Assembly: GCA_963693365.1 (NCBI GenBank)
Contig: CAVNZM010000004.1
Location: 6,262,001-6,326,000 of the forward strand
Direction: 5' to 3'
Length of the DNA: 64,000 nucleotides
DNA from: Amoebidium appalachense
Lineage: Eukaryota > Ichthyosporea
The position numbers and the translations under genes are program-made. The notes below the pieces were generated by a model. It was not told the DNA's origin, ran no database searches, and saw only the letters and a list, made by a program, of their open reading frames with translations. Positions 41,378-52,909 of this stretch are shown here, piece by piece; within the stretch, counting starts at the first letter, position 1, and every line of letters begins with the position of its first letter.

Positions 41378-42340
41378 GATGCTCTCTGGGCTTTGTCGCC
41401 TAAGATTGTCGCGGAGAAGTATACCCTGTATCACGGCTGCAAGAGATTGCTGCATGGGCTACCATCTGAAGTGTGAGGTGTACGGTATTACCTTTTTGTA
41501 TTCTCCCAGATGTTCCCACAAGCTGCACGCGCAGGTTGCGTGTGTCGGGGGGAGGGGGGCGTGATTGCCCGGACCGTGCGATAGGCCATCTGTCAGTGAT
41601 GATGAATGCAGGTAGCCAATTCTGCATGTACATGTACCCATGGCTACGAGGCCGAGGCATATCATAAGGCCCTTTACTGTATAGAAACATAGCATGGCTG
41701 AATTAATATCTACAATGTGCTTCTTTATAGCAGCAGGCCGTCTTAACAGGGCCGTGTGTGGTCACCTGCACGCACGTGCTGCGCTTCTAAAAATTTAGAT
41801 CTCACAACACGCAGCTAAGTGCTCCTATGCGTGCCCTGCAAGTCTAAATGTACCTAGGCATCGTGAGATAAAAATATGGCCACAAATTGCTGATAATGTT
41901 TGAATATGTTCATAGGGGCGCCAATTGCAAAATGCTATCAATGGATGGATGGAGATACACACCTGCAAGTGTTTGCGTTCAGTAACTTCAGTTCAACCCG
42001 AGCCAACATGATATCATGGTAATCCCAACTTCCCAAGCATAGTCAAATTCTATGAGAGTCGCAGGCTCGCAGGATCATTGGTCAATAACTTGTGTACCAA
42101 TCAAACAAAGGGAAGCTTACCATATAGGGTTTTAGGCTATATTAAACTGTCCAATCATAGGCGTAGCCTCTATGCCATAAGCCTGGCCCATTCTTAGATA
42201 AGGGTCAGAATGGTTCTGGTAAATGTCCAATACACAGTCATTAGTCCTTGGTCTTTCCAGTATTATGCATTATGAATATATAAGTAAAGTATTTAGGCCT
42301 ACCATGTAATGGCCTGCTTTAGATGCGCAAGCTGCCAGGG

Positions 42341-42585
42341 GCATAGCGGCAGGCTGTGAAATTAGGGGGTTTAGGGCCAGAAAATTGTCCCTGAAAGTCC
42401 GAAAATTGTCCCTAACTTTTCGAGGTTAGGTCCATCAATTTCTAAAAATTTGGCCCTAGCAGGGCCAAATATATTCGAAATTGGCACCTAAAAACGGTTG
42501 TTGGCTCTATTAGGGCTATCCAGGCTGTTGGAAGGCTGCCAAAACGGTACTAGCCTAAAACAAATTTCACACCCTGCATAGCGGC
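42341..42585. mobile_element. 225-bp MITE with 10-bp target-site duplication
   Basis: GCATAGCGGC occurs at 42341-42350 and 42576-42585 and flanks a 225-bp element. The element starts AGGCTGTGAAATTAG, and its other end, read on the opposite strand, starts AGGGTGTGAAATTTG (13 of 15 identical), so it has terminal inverted repeats. There is no coding capacity. A 10-bp duplication would fit a Mutator-like element. Inside are two copies of GAAAATTGTCCCT and a 10-bp perfect hairpin. Confidence 0.75.
42448..42470. repeat. Perfect hairpin inside the MITE
   Basis: ATTTGGCCCT and AGGGCCAAAT form a 10-bp stem around an AGC loop. Confidence 0.7.
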
Positions 42586-42688
42586 TGTAGCGTGCGCCTT
42601 ATCATTCATCTGGCTAGTTGATTGGATGGTCGCCTATGATCTGTGTACACTAATTAGATCTATGATCTATCTCTCCGGAGATCCTGGT

Positions 42689-42717
42689 CACGGCCCTCTT
42701 TTTTTCAGAGGGCCGTG
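42689..42717. repeat. Perfect 10-bp hairpin, T-rich loop
   Basis: CACGGCCCTC and GAGGGCCGTG pair around a TTTTTTTCA loop. It lies about 100 bp past the MITE and outside its target duplication. Confidence 0.7.
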
Positions 42718-42910
42718 TCCTGGTCCTCATCCGAGTGCCAAGATCCGTCCATGATATTTAGCAAATGAAACACCGGAAGAACTTCCAGCTCAGCAGTCAG
42801 GCGGCGCCAGAGTCTGACTGAGCAAGAGGGGTGGGTGGGTGGGTGGTGGTGGTGGTGGTGGTGGTGGTGGTGGTGGTGGTGGTAATGGTGGTGGTGGTGG
42901 TGGTGGTGGT

Positions 42911-42950
<40 letters not shown>

Positions 42951-44009
42951 CGGGTTAAAGAAAGGGATGGCTGACGGGGTGGGGCCTGGAGGGTGAAGGG
43001 GGGGTACTTATATATCGATCTCTGATATACTTACAATAGATCTAGTACAGTAGCTCATGGCCCGACCGCGTGGGTGTCCTTCATCATCCAGCTGCCACAA
43101 GTTTTAAGAAGTCTCGGCCCCGTGCCCACGCATTTATATGCAGGCTGCAGCCGCAGACTATATGTATAGTCGGCCGGATATCGATTAATCAGGGGATAGT
43201 ATCCCATAATACATGACACAAGAGCCGTATGTATGGCTACCTGCTGGGCACACGTGCTAGCTTTGCGCATGCATGATTGCCACGTGTTTTAACTAGCGCG
43301 TGCGCGCATGGTGACAGCGTGTTGTTTCTGAAGTTTGGGGCATGATCATAGCTATAGCCATATATAGGTGGCTATCTATCTTTTGCGCTCGGAGTCCGGA
43401 TACAAAACTATCTATCTGTTGCTCGAGCATTTGGGCCGCTACCCAACGTCCGTGCTTTAGAATACATTGCAATGATAATACATGGTGTACATACTCCTCC
43501 TGCAATTGCTAGCTATTATTAGCCTATTCAGCCTAGTAGGGGGATACATATCGACGCCTCTCCTTCATTATGTGCATGTGGCTCTGGGTGGCACTGTGGT
43601 GTTTGTTATTGCATGTCCCTCGAAATCAAGGTATTACGATGTTACCACACTACACTGGATTGCAAACATAACTGGCATATATGTGAAGGAAGGGCCCTCA
43701 TGTAAGCAGTTGTACAGCTCCGGACGTCCCCGCGTAAATCTGTAGATCTGTCTGCGGGTATACAATTCGATCACCATTATTACTGTACGTAATGATGGTC
43801 CAGCAGTTTTCATCACTATATTGCGGTGTGTGTGCGCGCGCGCGCGTGTGTGTGTGTGTGTGTGGATGTGGACGTGTGTGCGTGTGTGTGTGTGTGCATG
43901 CATGTGTGTGTTTGTCAAGGTGTGTTGTGTATGAATGCGTGCAGTGCACGTGTGTGTGTGTGTGTGTACGCGTGTGTGTGTGACTGTGATAGTGACACTG
44001 TGCGTCTGT

Positions 44010-44774
44010 TGTTGGACATTGTGTTCATAGAAGCTAGTTCTAGTGCACGTTGTTCCTTCTGTAAGTCAGAAATGATTGCATCTTGTGAGGCCAACCTCTG
44101 CTCCAGTAGTTGGACTAGTTGCTGCAACTGTAAGTTGTCAGACATAGTGTCGTGTATGATGGGTAACTAGTCTATGTGTTTTGTGCACTGGAAACGACAG
44201 TAGAAAAGTGTAAATCAAACGTTCTGCTTCCCATGTTTGTGACATGGGAGGCACTGCTTTATATAGTCGTTGGCCACCTCATGGTGGCCTCGTGTGCACC
44301 CTGGTGGTGGGCCATGTACAGCATGGCCGAAAAGAGAGCACAATGAAAACAAGTCGTTAAAGATATAAAAGTTAACTGTGCACGTTGAGTGGCTAGTTAA
44401 CTTGCACTAAAGCACACAAATAAACGTGTTTAACACACCAATTGCAGTTAAACGTAAATCTTGCTTCACACAACTAAAAATATTCTGAGAATATCCGGGA
44501 ATAAAGCACACTACCACTCTAAGAATAGAATCCTGTGGCAAATATAGACATGACATCATCTGAACCGGGAATATTAATTAATGAGCACAATTAGCACGTT
44601 GCTAGTGAAGCTCGTCATTGGTACAGTTTTGGCTCAAACATATAACTACCATATATGAATATGACCGTAAACAAAAGCTCTATGCACTCGAGTGAGTGTT
44701 GAAACAGTTATTCAATTGCTCAGAAACTTTCTCTAACAGACATTGCTAGCCGGGAGTACCAGTGTACTCCAACA
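44010..44774 (-). repeat. LTR-A, 3' copy
   Basis: 765 bp with TGTTGGA/TCCAACA ends. Carries a TATATAAAGC promoter-like motif on the minus strand and the start of a coiled-coil frame (MSDNLQLQQLVQLLEQRLAS). Confidence 0.85.
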
Positions 44775-44863
44775 CCCCTACTCAATTGGATAATTGTGGT
44801 ATGAATTAATGCAACTGAGCTCGAGTGCTTCAGGTGCACAAAATACAGACAATAAAGATTCCC

Positions 44864-45248
44864 CTACTCAATTTTAGTATGGTACACGTAGTTGCACAGT
44901 CGGATGCAACTCTCTCCCCCCCCCTGAAGTATGAGGGCGCAGTTGGTTGATGACGGGTGCTCAGCACATGTTGAGCATCCCCACGGCCTTGGTGAAGAAA
45001 GAGGCAGACAGGGCCTTGGTGAACATGTCGGCCTTGTTGTCAGCAGAAGCCACCGGGACCACAGTGATGTTGCCCAGCAGGTGATGTTCCTTGACGGAGC
45101 AGTAGCGGACGTCGATGTGCTTGGTCTTGGGCTTAACCCCCAGGGTGTCCAGCAGGGCCCGGGCAGACTCATTGTCCCCATGGATGGGCACCGGGGCCGT
45201 GCCCATGTACTCGCCCCCCGTCGGACTGAAACACCTGCATGGGAACAC
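44864..45248 (-). pseudogene. Copia RNase H C-terminal remnant
   Basis: The remaining polymerase end reads IHGDNESARALLDTLGVKPK, then HIDVRYCSVKEHHLL and ADNKADMFTKAL, the conserved Copia RNase H tail. The reverse transcriptase that should precede it is gone. Confidence 0.8.
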
Positions 45249-47157
45249 CGTGTTGGGTAACCGCCGCCTTGTGGTACGTCACATATGCAGCCAGTGTGTC
45301 CGACTTCTTGACGAGGGGCACGGCCGTGGTGTGGCCGGTGAATTCGTCGTGGAACGTCGCCAAGTACTGAGCACCACCGATCGCGGGAGGGAAGGGGCCG
45401 CTGATGTCGCTGTGAACCTTGGCTAGGACCCGGGGAGCTTGGCTAGTTGATTCGGAGAAGGCAACACGGTGGGCTTTGCCGAGGGCACAGGGCTCACACA
45501 CACCCGGAGACTTGGCACCGCCACCCACCAACAGGCCTGCAGACTTGATGACCGAGCGTACAGCGTCAATGCCAGCATGGCCCAGACGGTAGTGCCACGT
45601 GTTGAGGTCGGCAGTAACCTTGAGGATACGCGGAGCAGTGGTGGTTTGGGCGTCCGGGGTTGTGTCCGCGCGCAGAAGAGACACCGCCATGTGGTACAGC
45701 TTGGTGCCGACAGCCGAGCCGGTGGCCAGAATTTGATCGCCGTAGCACAACTTAACGCCGCCGCGGGTGTCAAAGCGGGGTAAAACACCGTTGGTAGTTG
45801 CCGTGAACACACTGATGAGAGTGTCGGGGATGGAGGGCACGTAGAGTACATCCGTCAGCTGATGCACCGCAGTAACGCCGTCGATGGTGCTGGAAAAGAA
45901 CACGTCGCCCACCCCAAGCACTGCACATGCACCCTTGTCGGCTACTTGGACCGTGGAGTAAGGCGCCGCACGCATGTTGATGAACACATCGGGCCGGGGG
46001 CACACATGGTCAGTGGCTCCAGAGTCGAGGAGCACCTTGTTGGTGCCACAGTCGTTGCTAGACATGAGGAAAGCCCGGGGAGCGTCAGCCCCCCCCTTGC
46101 ACTGTGCCGTAGTGTGGGTAGTAGAGGCAGGGTGGTTGATGCAGGACCCAGGCAGGAGGGGACCACCCTTAGGTTTGCGGCCGTTGGCACGGTTGCCCCC
46201 CTTGCACATGGCGGTAGTGTGACTGGTAGACAGTGGGTGGTTGACGCAGGAACCCTTGGGGTAGGTGCTGGCACGGTTGTTGCCAGAGTTGCTGTGTTGG
46301 CCGTTGCCGTTGGGGCACTGAGACTTGATGTGGCCTGGTTTGCCGCAGCCGTGGCAGATGACAGGTTGAGGAGCCCGTGTGGTGAAGGCGGCCGGCCCGG
46401 AGCTGGTAGTCACACGTGCACGTGGGTGGCTGGTCTCATATGCCCGTAGCTGTTGGAGGAGGCCCATCACGGTAGGCTTGGGTGTCATCTTGTAGGCAAT
46501 TACAGGCATTTCGTAGTAAGGCACCTTGCCGAGGTCGTTGGTGAGCTTGGTCAGCACTTGAGCATCACCAATTTGTGTGCCGTAATCGGCCAGGCGCCGC
46601 ACGTAGCCGCGGAGTTTCATGGCGTATTTCGTCGCGGTGTCCGTAGGTTCAGGCGTAGAATTCATGTACAGCCCGATAAGGTCGTACTGATTGGCCTCAG
46701 ATTGCTCCAGGTAGTGGGCAGATAGGGCCGACCATATCTCCGCAGGTGTGGTGGTGCGTGTTAACCCTAGGATACAACGCACGTCAATCGAGAGTGCTTG
46801 CCACAGGTAGGAACGGGCAGTGTCGACCTGTTCACGGGTAGCCGGGTGCTCCGTACTGGGCGCGATGGTGTGGAGAAGACCAGCACCAGAAAGCTGGACA
46901 TACATGGTTTCGGCCCATGTGTGGTAGTCCGTGCCTGAATCATTATCAATGCCAGTGAAGAGAGGGATGTCGACCTTGAACTTGATGGAATCATTACGTG
47001 AGGGGCCCATAACCCTGTTGGAAGTAGAGTCCGCTGTGACTAGGGTCGTCGTGGCGCGCTTGGGCGCTGACCCGTTTTTTACTGCTTTCAGTGTGTTAAC
47101 TCCATGACTGAACTCCATGACTGAACTCCATGACTGAACTCCATGACTGAACTCCAT
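45169..47157 (-). CDS. Copia gag-protease-integrase polyprotein, truncated
   Basis: The frame starts at an ATG inside LTR-B (47157), crosses the primer-binding site as SNRVMGP, and continues into gag. Seen in order: a gag domain, a CCHC zinc knuckle (CHGCGKPGHIKSQC), the protease active site VLLDSGATDH, the gag-pre-integrase HHCC module (WHYRLGHAGI, CEPCALGKAHR), and the first integrase catalytic block (VHSDISGPFP) up to VFQSDGG. There a G6 run shifts the frame and it ends at 45169. In the other frame EYMG leads straight into RNase H. Integrase lying before the polymerase part identifies the Copia order. Confidence 0.8.
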   Translation of the reverse strand: MEFSHGVQSWSSVMEFSHGVNTLKAVKNGSAPKRATTTLVTADSTSNRVMGPSRNDSIKFKVDIPLFTGIDNDSGTDYHTWAETMYVQLSGAGLLHTIAPSTEHPATREQVDTARSYLWQALSIDVRCILGLTRTTTPAEIWSALSAHYLEQSEANQYDLIGLYMNSTPEPTDTATKYAMKLRGYVRRLADYGTQIGDAQVLTKLTNDLGKVPYYEMPVIAYKMTPKPTVMGLLQQLRAYETSHPRARVTTSSGPAAFTTRAPQPVICHGCGKPGHIKSQCPNGNGQHSNSGNNRASTYPKGSCVNHPLSTSHTTAMCKGGNRANGRKPKGGPLLPGSCINHPASTTHTTAQCKGGADAPRAFLMSSNDCGTNKVLLDSGATDHVCPRPDVFINMRAAPYSTVQVADKGACAVLGVGDVFFSSTIDGVTAVHQLTDVLYVPSIPDTLISVFTATTNGVLPRFDTRGGVKLCYGDQILATGSAVGTKLYHMAVSLLRADTTPDAQTTTAPRILKVTADLNTWHYRLGHAGIDAVRSVIKSAGLLVGGGAKSPGVCEPCALGKAHRVAFSESTSQAPRVLAKVHSDISGPFPPAIGGAQYLATFHDEFTGHTTAVPLVKKSDTLAAYVTYHKAAVTQHGVPMQVFQSDGGRVHGHGPGAHPWGQ

Positions 47158-47445
47158 GACTGAACTCCATGACTGCACCTGGCAGAGACGTGGCTTATAT
47201 ACCCGTGGGGCAGCAGTCTGGAATGTAATCCGGATGCCAGGTGCTAATCGGATTGGTTACTTTCATTTAGAGATCTCTGGGACCAGTGAACCAATCGTTT
47301 GCAGTCAAAACACAATTGGCAACATTCCTCAACTATGCAGATGTGCATGTGGTGATCGAGTGTCAGCGTGTGTCTGTGTACACGGAACCAATTGTAAAGC
47401 TAACATACACATATTGTGGAGTGAGCGTAAGTCTGCACTCCAACA
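47016..47445 (-). repeat. LTR-B copy inside the composite element
   Basis: 430 bp with ends TGTTGGAGTGCAG and ACTTCCAACA, matching the LTRs of the TRIM at 50263-51290. It has extra copies of a 13-bp unit (47100-47177) and a TATATAAGCC box on the minus strand. Confidence 0.85.
47100..47177 (-). repeat. 13-bp tandem repeat in LTR-B
   Basis: Six units of CTCCATGACTGAA (plus strand), the last slightly diverged. The other two LTR-B copies have three or fewer clear units. The repeat lies inside the gag leader frame. Confidence 0.8.
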
Positions 47446-47625
47446 CCCCTACCCAATTGGAGAAGTGTACACACCACTAGAGAAGAGAGAGTGAGTGTGG
47501 CTGCTTGCAGGGTAGACCGGGGTGTGCATTCCACTGTGGTGCGTGCCCCGCCAATGAAGTGGAATACTTGACGTTGATGTCGCAGGCTGCTGCGGATGGA
47601 GTTTGTGGAAGCGAAAGTCTCTACT

Positions 47626-47883
47626 TCACGGAAATACGCTCGCGGGTGTAGGGTACAGCCTAGAAGTCGGGTTCTGGCTCCTCCGTTCAAGGCGTCGTAG
47701 GGGACGTGAAGTTAGAGGCCGCGGTGTCGTGTCTGGGCCCATAACCCTGTTGGACATTGTGTTCATAGAAGCTAGTTCTAGTGCACGTTGTTCCTTCTGT
47801 AAGTCAGAAATGATTGCATCTTGTGAGGCCAACCTCTGCTCCAGTAGTTGGACTAGTTGCTGCAACTGTAAGTTGTCAGACAT
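47626..47883 (-). pseudogene. LTR-A-encoded Gag leader frame running into the TRIM internal segment
   Basis: Starts in LTR-A with a coiled-coil-like leader (LQQLVQLLEQRL, ISDLQKEQRALE), crosses the primer-binding site as SNRVMGP in the same frame used by the LTR-B leader, then enters a non-gag sequence and stops. It has lost its gag body. Confidence 0.6.
47733..47747 (-). promoter_or_regulatory. Primer-binding site, half-tRNA-iMet type
   Basis: GGGTTATGGGCCCAG on the minus strand directly follows LTR-A. It is complementary to the anticodon arm of eukaryotic initiator tRNA-Met, which includes the CAT anticodon, as in Drosophila copia, rather than to a tRNA 3' end. Confidence 0.75.
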
Positions 47884-48512
47884 AGTGTCGTGTATGATGG
47901 GTAACTAGTCTATGTGTTTTGTGCACTGGAAACGACAGTAGAAAAGTGTAAATCAAACGTTCTGCTTCCCATGTTTGTGACATGGGAGGCACTGCTTTAT
48001 ATAGTCGTTGGCCACCTCATGGTGGCCTCGTGTGCACCCTGGTGGTGGGCCATGTACAGCATGGCCGAAAAGAGAGCACAATGAAAACAAGTCGTTAAAG
48101 ATATAAAAGTTAACTGTGCACGTTGAGTGGCTAGTTAACTTGCACTAAAGCACACAAATAAACGTGTTTAACACACCAATTGCAGTTAAACGTAAATCTT
48201 GCTTCACACAACTAAAAATATTCTGAGAATATCCGGGAATAAAGCACACTACCACTCTAAGAATAGAATCCTGTGGCAAATATAGACATGACATCATCTG
48301 AACCGGGAATATTAATTAATGAGCACAATTAGCACGTTGCTAGTGAAGCTCGTCATTGGTACAGTTTTGGCTCAAACATATAACTACCATATATGAATAT
48401 GACCGTAAACAAAAGCTCTATGCACTCGAGTGAGTGTTGAAACAGTTATTCAATTGCTCAGAAACTTTCTCTAACAGACATTGCTAGCCGGGAGTACCAG
48501 TGTACTCCAACA
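47748..48512 (-). repeat. LTR-A, 5' copy
   Basis: 765 bp, no difference from the 44010 copy found by eye. Its internal edge is followed directly by the primer-binding site GGGTTATGGGCCCAG (minus strand). Confidence 0.85.
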
Positions 48513-48517
48513 TCTGT

Positions 48518-50262
<1,745 letters not shown>

Positions 50263-50666
50263 TGTTGGAGTGCAGACTTACGCTCACTCCACAATATGTG
50301 TATGTTATCTTTACAATTGGTTCCGTGTACACAGACACACGCTGACACTCGATCACCACATGCACATCTGCATAGTTGAGGAATGTTGCCAATTGTGTTT
50401 TGACTGCAAACGATTGGTTCACTGGTCCCAGAGATCTCTAAATGAAAGTAACCAATCCGATTAGCGCCTGGCATCCGGATTACATTCCAGACTGCTGCCC
50501 CACGGGTATATAAGCCACGGCTCTGCCAGGTGCAGAAATGGAGTTCAGTGATGGAGTAAAGACATGGAGTTCAGTCATGGAGTTAACACACTGAAAGCAG
50601 TAAAAAACGGGTCAGCGCCCAAGCGCGCCACGACGACCCTAGTCACAGCGGACTCTACTTCCAACA
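50263..50666 (+). repeat. TRIM 5' LTR (LTR-B)
   Basis: TGTTGGAGTGCAG...ACTTCCAACA. Includes a TATATAAGCC box near 50,508 and the MEFSHGVNTL leader frame. Confidence 0.85.
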
Positions 50667-50886
50667 GGGTTATGGGCCCAGACACGACACCGCGGCCTCT
50701 AACTTCATTAGAGACTTTCGCTTCCACAAACTCCATCCGCAGCAGCCTGCGACATCAACGTCAAGTATTCCACTTCATTGGCGGGGCACGCACCACAGTG
50801 GAATGCACACCCCGGTCTACCCTGCAAGCAGCCACACTCACTCTCTCTTCTCTAGTGGTGTGTACACTTCTCCAATTGGGTAGGGG

Positions 50887-51290
50887 TGTTGGAGTGCAGA
50901 CTTACGCTCACTCCACAATATGTGTATGTTAGCTTTACAATTGGTTCCGTGTACACAGACACACGCTGACACTCGATCACCACATGCACATCTGCATAGT
51001 TGAGGAATGTTGCCAATTGTGTTTTGACTGCAAACGATTGGTTCACTGGTCCCAGAGATCTCTAAATGAAAGTAACCAATCCGATTAGCGCCTGGCATCC
51101 GGATTACATTCCAGACTGCTGCCCCACGGGTATATAAACCACGGCTCTGCCAGGTGCAGAAATGGAGTTCAGTCATGGAGTTCAGTCATGGAGTTCAGTC
51201 ATGGAGTTAACACACTGAAAGCAGTAAAAAACGGGTCAGCGCCCAAGCGCGCCACGACGACCCTAGTCACAGCGGACTCTACTTCCAACA
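50887..51290 (+). repeat. TRIM 3' LTR (LTR-B)
   Basis: Same ends as the 5' copy. Carries three clear ATGGAGTTCAGTC units, where the 5' copy has a diverged version. Confidence 0.85.
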
Positions 51291-52909
51291 CCCCCCCCCC
51301 CCCCCCCCCCCCCCCCCGTCTTTTCCCCCCTCCCCCCCCCCCCCCCTCCCCCCCTTTCTTCTTTCTCCCCTTTTGCCTTTTTTTTTCTTTTCTTTTTTTC
51401 CCCCCCTCCCCCCCCCCCCCCCCCCCCCCCCGTCAGAATGTGATGCACAGCACACATATGTATGCATTCCCTAGCAATAATTATCTCTGTACGGATCGGA
51501 TAATGCACAGACACATGCACACACAAAACGCAGTGAGTGGGCATTGGAATCTTGAGATCAGATAGGCTAAGCGTTTGATTAACGCCATCCCGTAGATCCG
51601 CCGCCGTGTGTGATTGATATGTAGAGCACAGGACAACAAGTCTACATATCAGAGTGTCAAACATATCTGTTGTATAATACATATATATTTTTGTAGGCAC
51701 TCGGATATATCATGTTGTTTACACTCTGGGCCTCTTGTAACCAGCTGTACTTACCTCTGTTTATCGCATAGGCATCTTAGGAATCCTATAGACAGTGCAG
51801 TTGTGTTTGCTATGAGATTGCCATAGATAAACTGTGTGTGATTGGTCGTAGTGATCTAGCCAGTGGGTATATAAGCTGTCCAAACTATGGCATAATAAAC
51901 ATGAGTCGCCATAAACATTGAACAGATCCCCTCCTTCTTTTATCTTTTTTTTTCCCTTTTCCCCCCCCTCCCCTCCCCTCCCCCTCCCCTCCCCCTCCCC
52001 CCCCCCCCCCTGCCCCCCTCCCCCCCCCCCCCCCCTGCCCCCCTGCCCCCCCCCCCCCCCCCCCCCCTTTTTTTTTCTTCCCTTTCCTCATTTTTTTGTC
52101 ATAAGAATGTATGTGCTGAATTTACTAAGCCTTTTATAATGGTGGGACGTGCATGCACATGATTCGTTTACTGTACCAACACTCACACATAGCACCAATA
52201 CAATACGGCAACTTACATGCCCTGGGCCCCCAGCCACTGAACCGCCCTTAAACAAAGTTATGCCAAAGTTTCGAGCAAGCAGTTTCACAGCTTCAAGGCC
52301 ATTGCATTCAAATTTATTGGGCAAAGGTTATTGGCATGCCCGAACGACATTACAACTGCTAATCAACATCTTTGTGGCATTAGTAACCTGTGATCAACTG
52401 GACATGGGTCGGCTAACTCCGTTTTATATTAATTCACTAAGTTACTGTCAAACAACTCACCGCTAAAACCATTGCCGCTAGCTACTTTCAAATCTATATT
52501 TCAACATTTATCTTGCAATTGAACATTGGTAACTGAACTTGTATACATACATGACTTGATTAACACTATGTGCTTCCACTAACTTTCGGACGACGGCGGT
52601 CCCTGTACGTTCACCAAAGGCTTAAAGTATACATACTATCATCATGAATGTGACATTGTGGCAGTTGATCAATATGCACACTTGCCTTCACGCGCACCTG
52701 ACTATCATCAGGTGAGTCACAGCAGGAAGATTACTTGCATCATACAATTTTTTCCCATACTCCCCCTATTACTATCATCACACATTATCATACCCATCCG
52801 AATCTATGAAATCCTCAAACCAGACAGCTAAATTGAATGCTACGTAGGATTGCCAGGGTGATCTCACAGAGTACCTTCCATGACAACACACCACCACGTT
52901 TTTTATGTT
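51291..52909. other. C-rich repeats and 3' flank of TSP1/lectin gene 2
   Basis: C/T-rich tracts at 51,291-51,431 and 51,925-52,090. In between, normal-complexity DNA contains GTATATAAGC near 51,869 and AATAAAC near 51,895, an LTR-like promoter/poly(A) spacing without other support. 52,780-52,900 is similar to the 3' end of gene 1 at 31,650-31,760. Confidence 0.5.
52313..52318 (-). terminator. Possible poly(A) signal of TSP1/lectin gene 2
   Basis: AATAAA on the minus strand about 590 nt past the stop at 52910. A single hexamer match. Confidence 0.3.

Larger units (their letters stand above)
41378..44004. other. Intergenic region upstream of TSP1/lectin gene 1
   Basis: Mostly normal-complexity DNA with no recognisable coding region. 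It holds a MITE (42351-42575), a hairpin (42689-42717), a (GGT)n-poly-G block (about 42,840-42,950) and a (GT)n block just before the Copia element. The promoter of gene 1 should lie at its left end. Confidence 0.5.
44005..48517 (-). mobile_element. Composite, internally deleted Copia-type LTR retrotransposon
   Basis: Two LTR-A copies (44010-44774 and 47748-48512) look identical, start TGTTGGA and end TCCAACA, and are flanked by TCTGT (44005-44009 and 48513-48517). On the minus strand the order is LTR-A, primer-binding site, a short TRIM-like internal segment, LTR-B (47445-47016), a second primer-binding site, gag-protease-integrase, a deletion, RNase H, polypurine tract, LTR-A. Identical LTRs mean a recent insertion. 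It cannot be autonomous because most of integrase and all of reverse transcriptase are missing. Confidence 0.85.
50263..51290 (+). mobile_element. TRIM-like miniature LTR retrotransposon
   Basis: Two 404-bp LTR-B copies (50263-50666 and 50887-51290) flank only 220 bp. The interior starts with GGGTTATGGGCCCAG, the same primer-binding site as the Copia element, and ends with a GGGTAGGGG polypurine tract. There is no gag or pol. It sits inside a poly-C tract, so the CCCCC on both sides fits a 5-bp duplication but is not conclusive. The LTRs differ at a few positions (for example TTATC versus TTAGC). Confidence 0.85.

Noticed and set aside
51840-51910. Solo LTR or promoter at 51,860 (TATATAAGC then AATAAAC)
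   Set aside because: Only two short motifs; no LTR ends or target duplication found.
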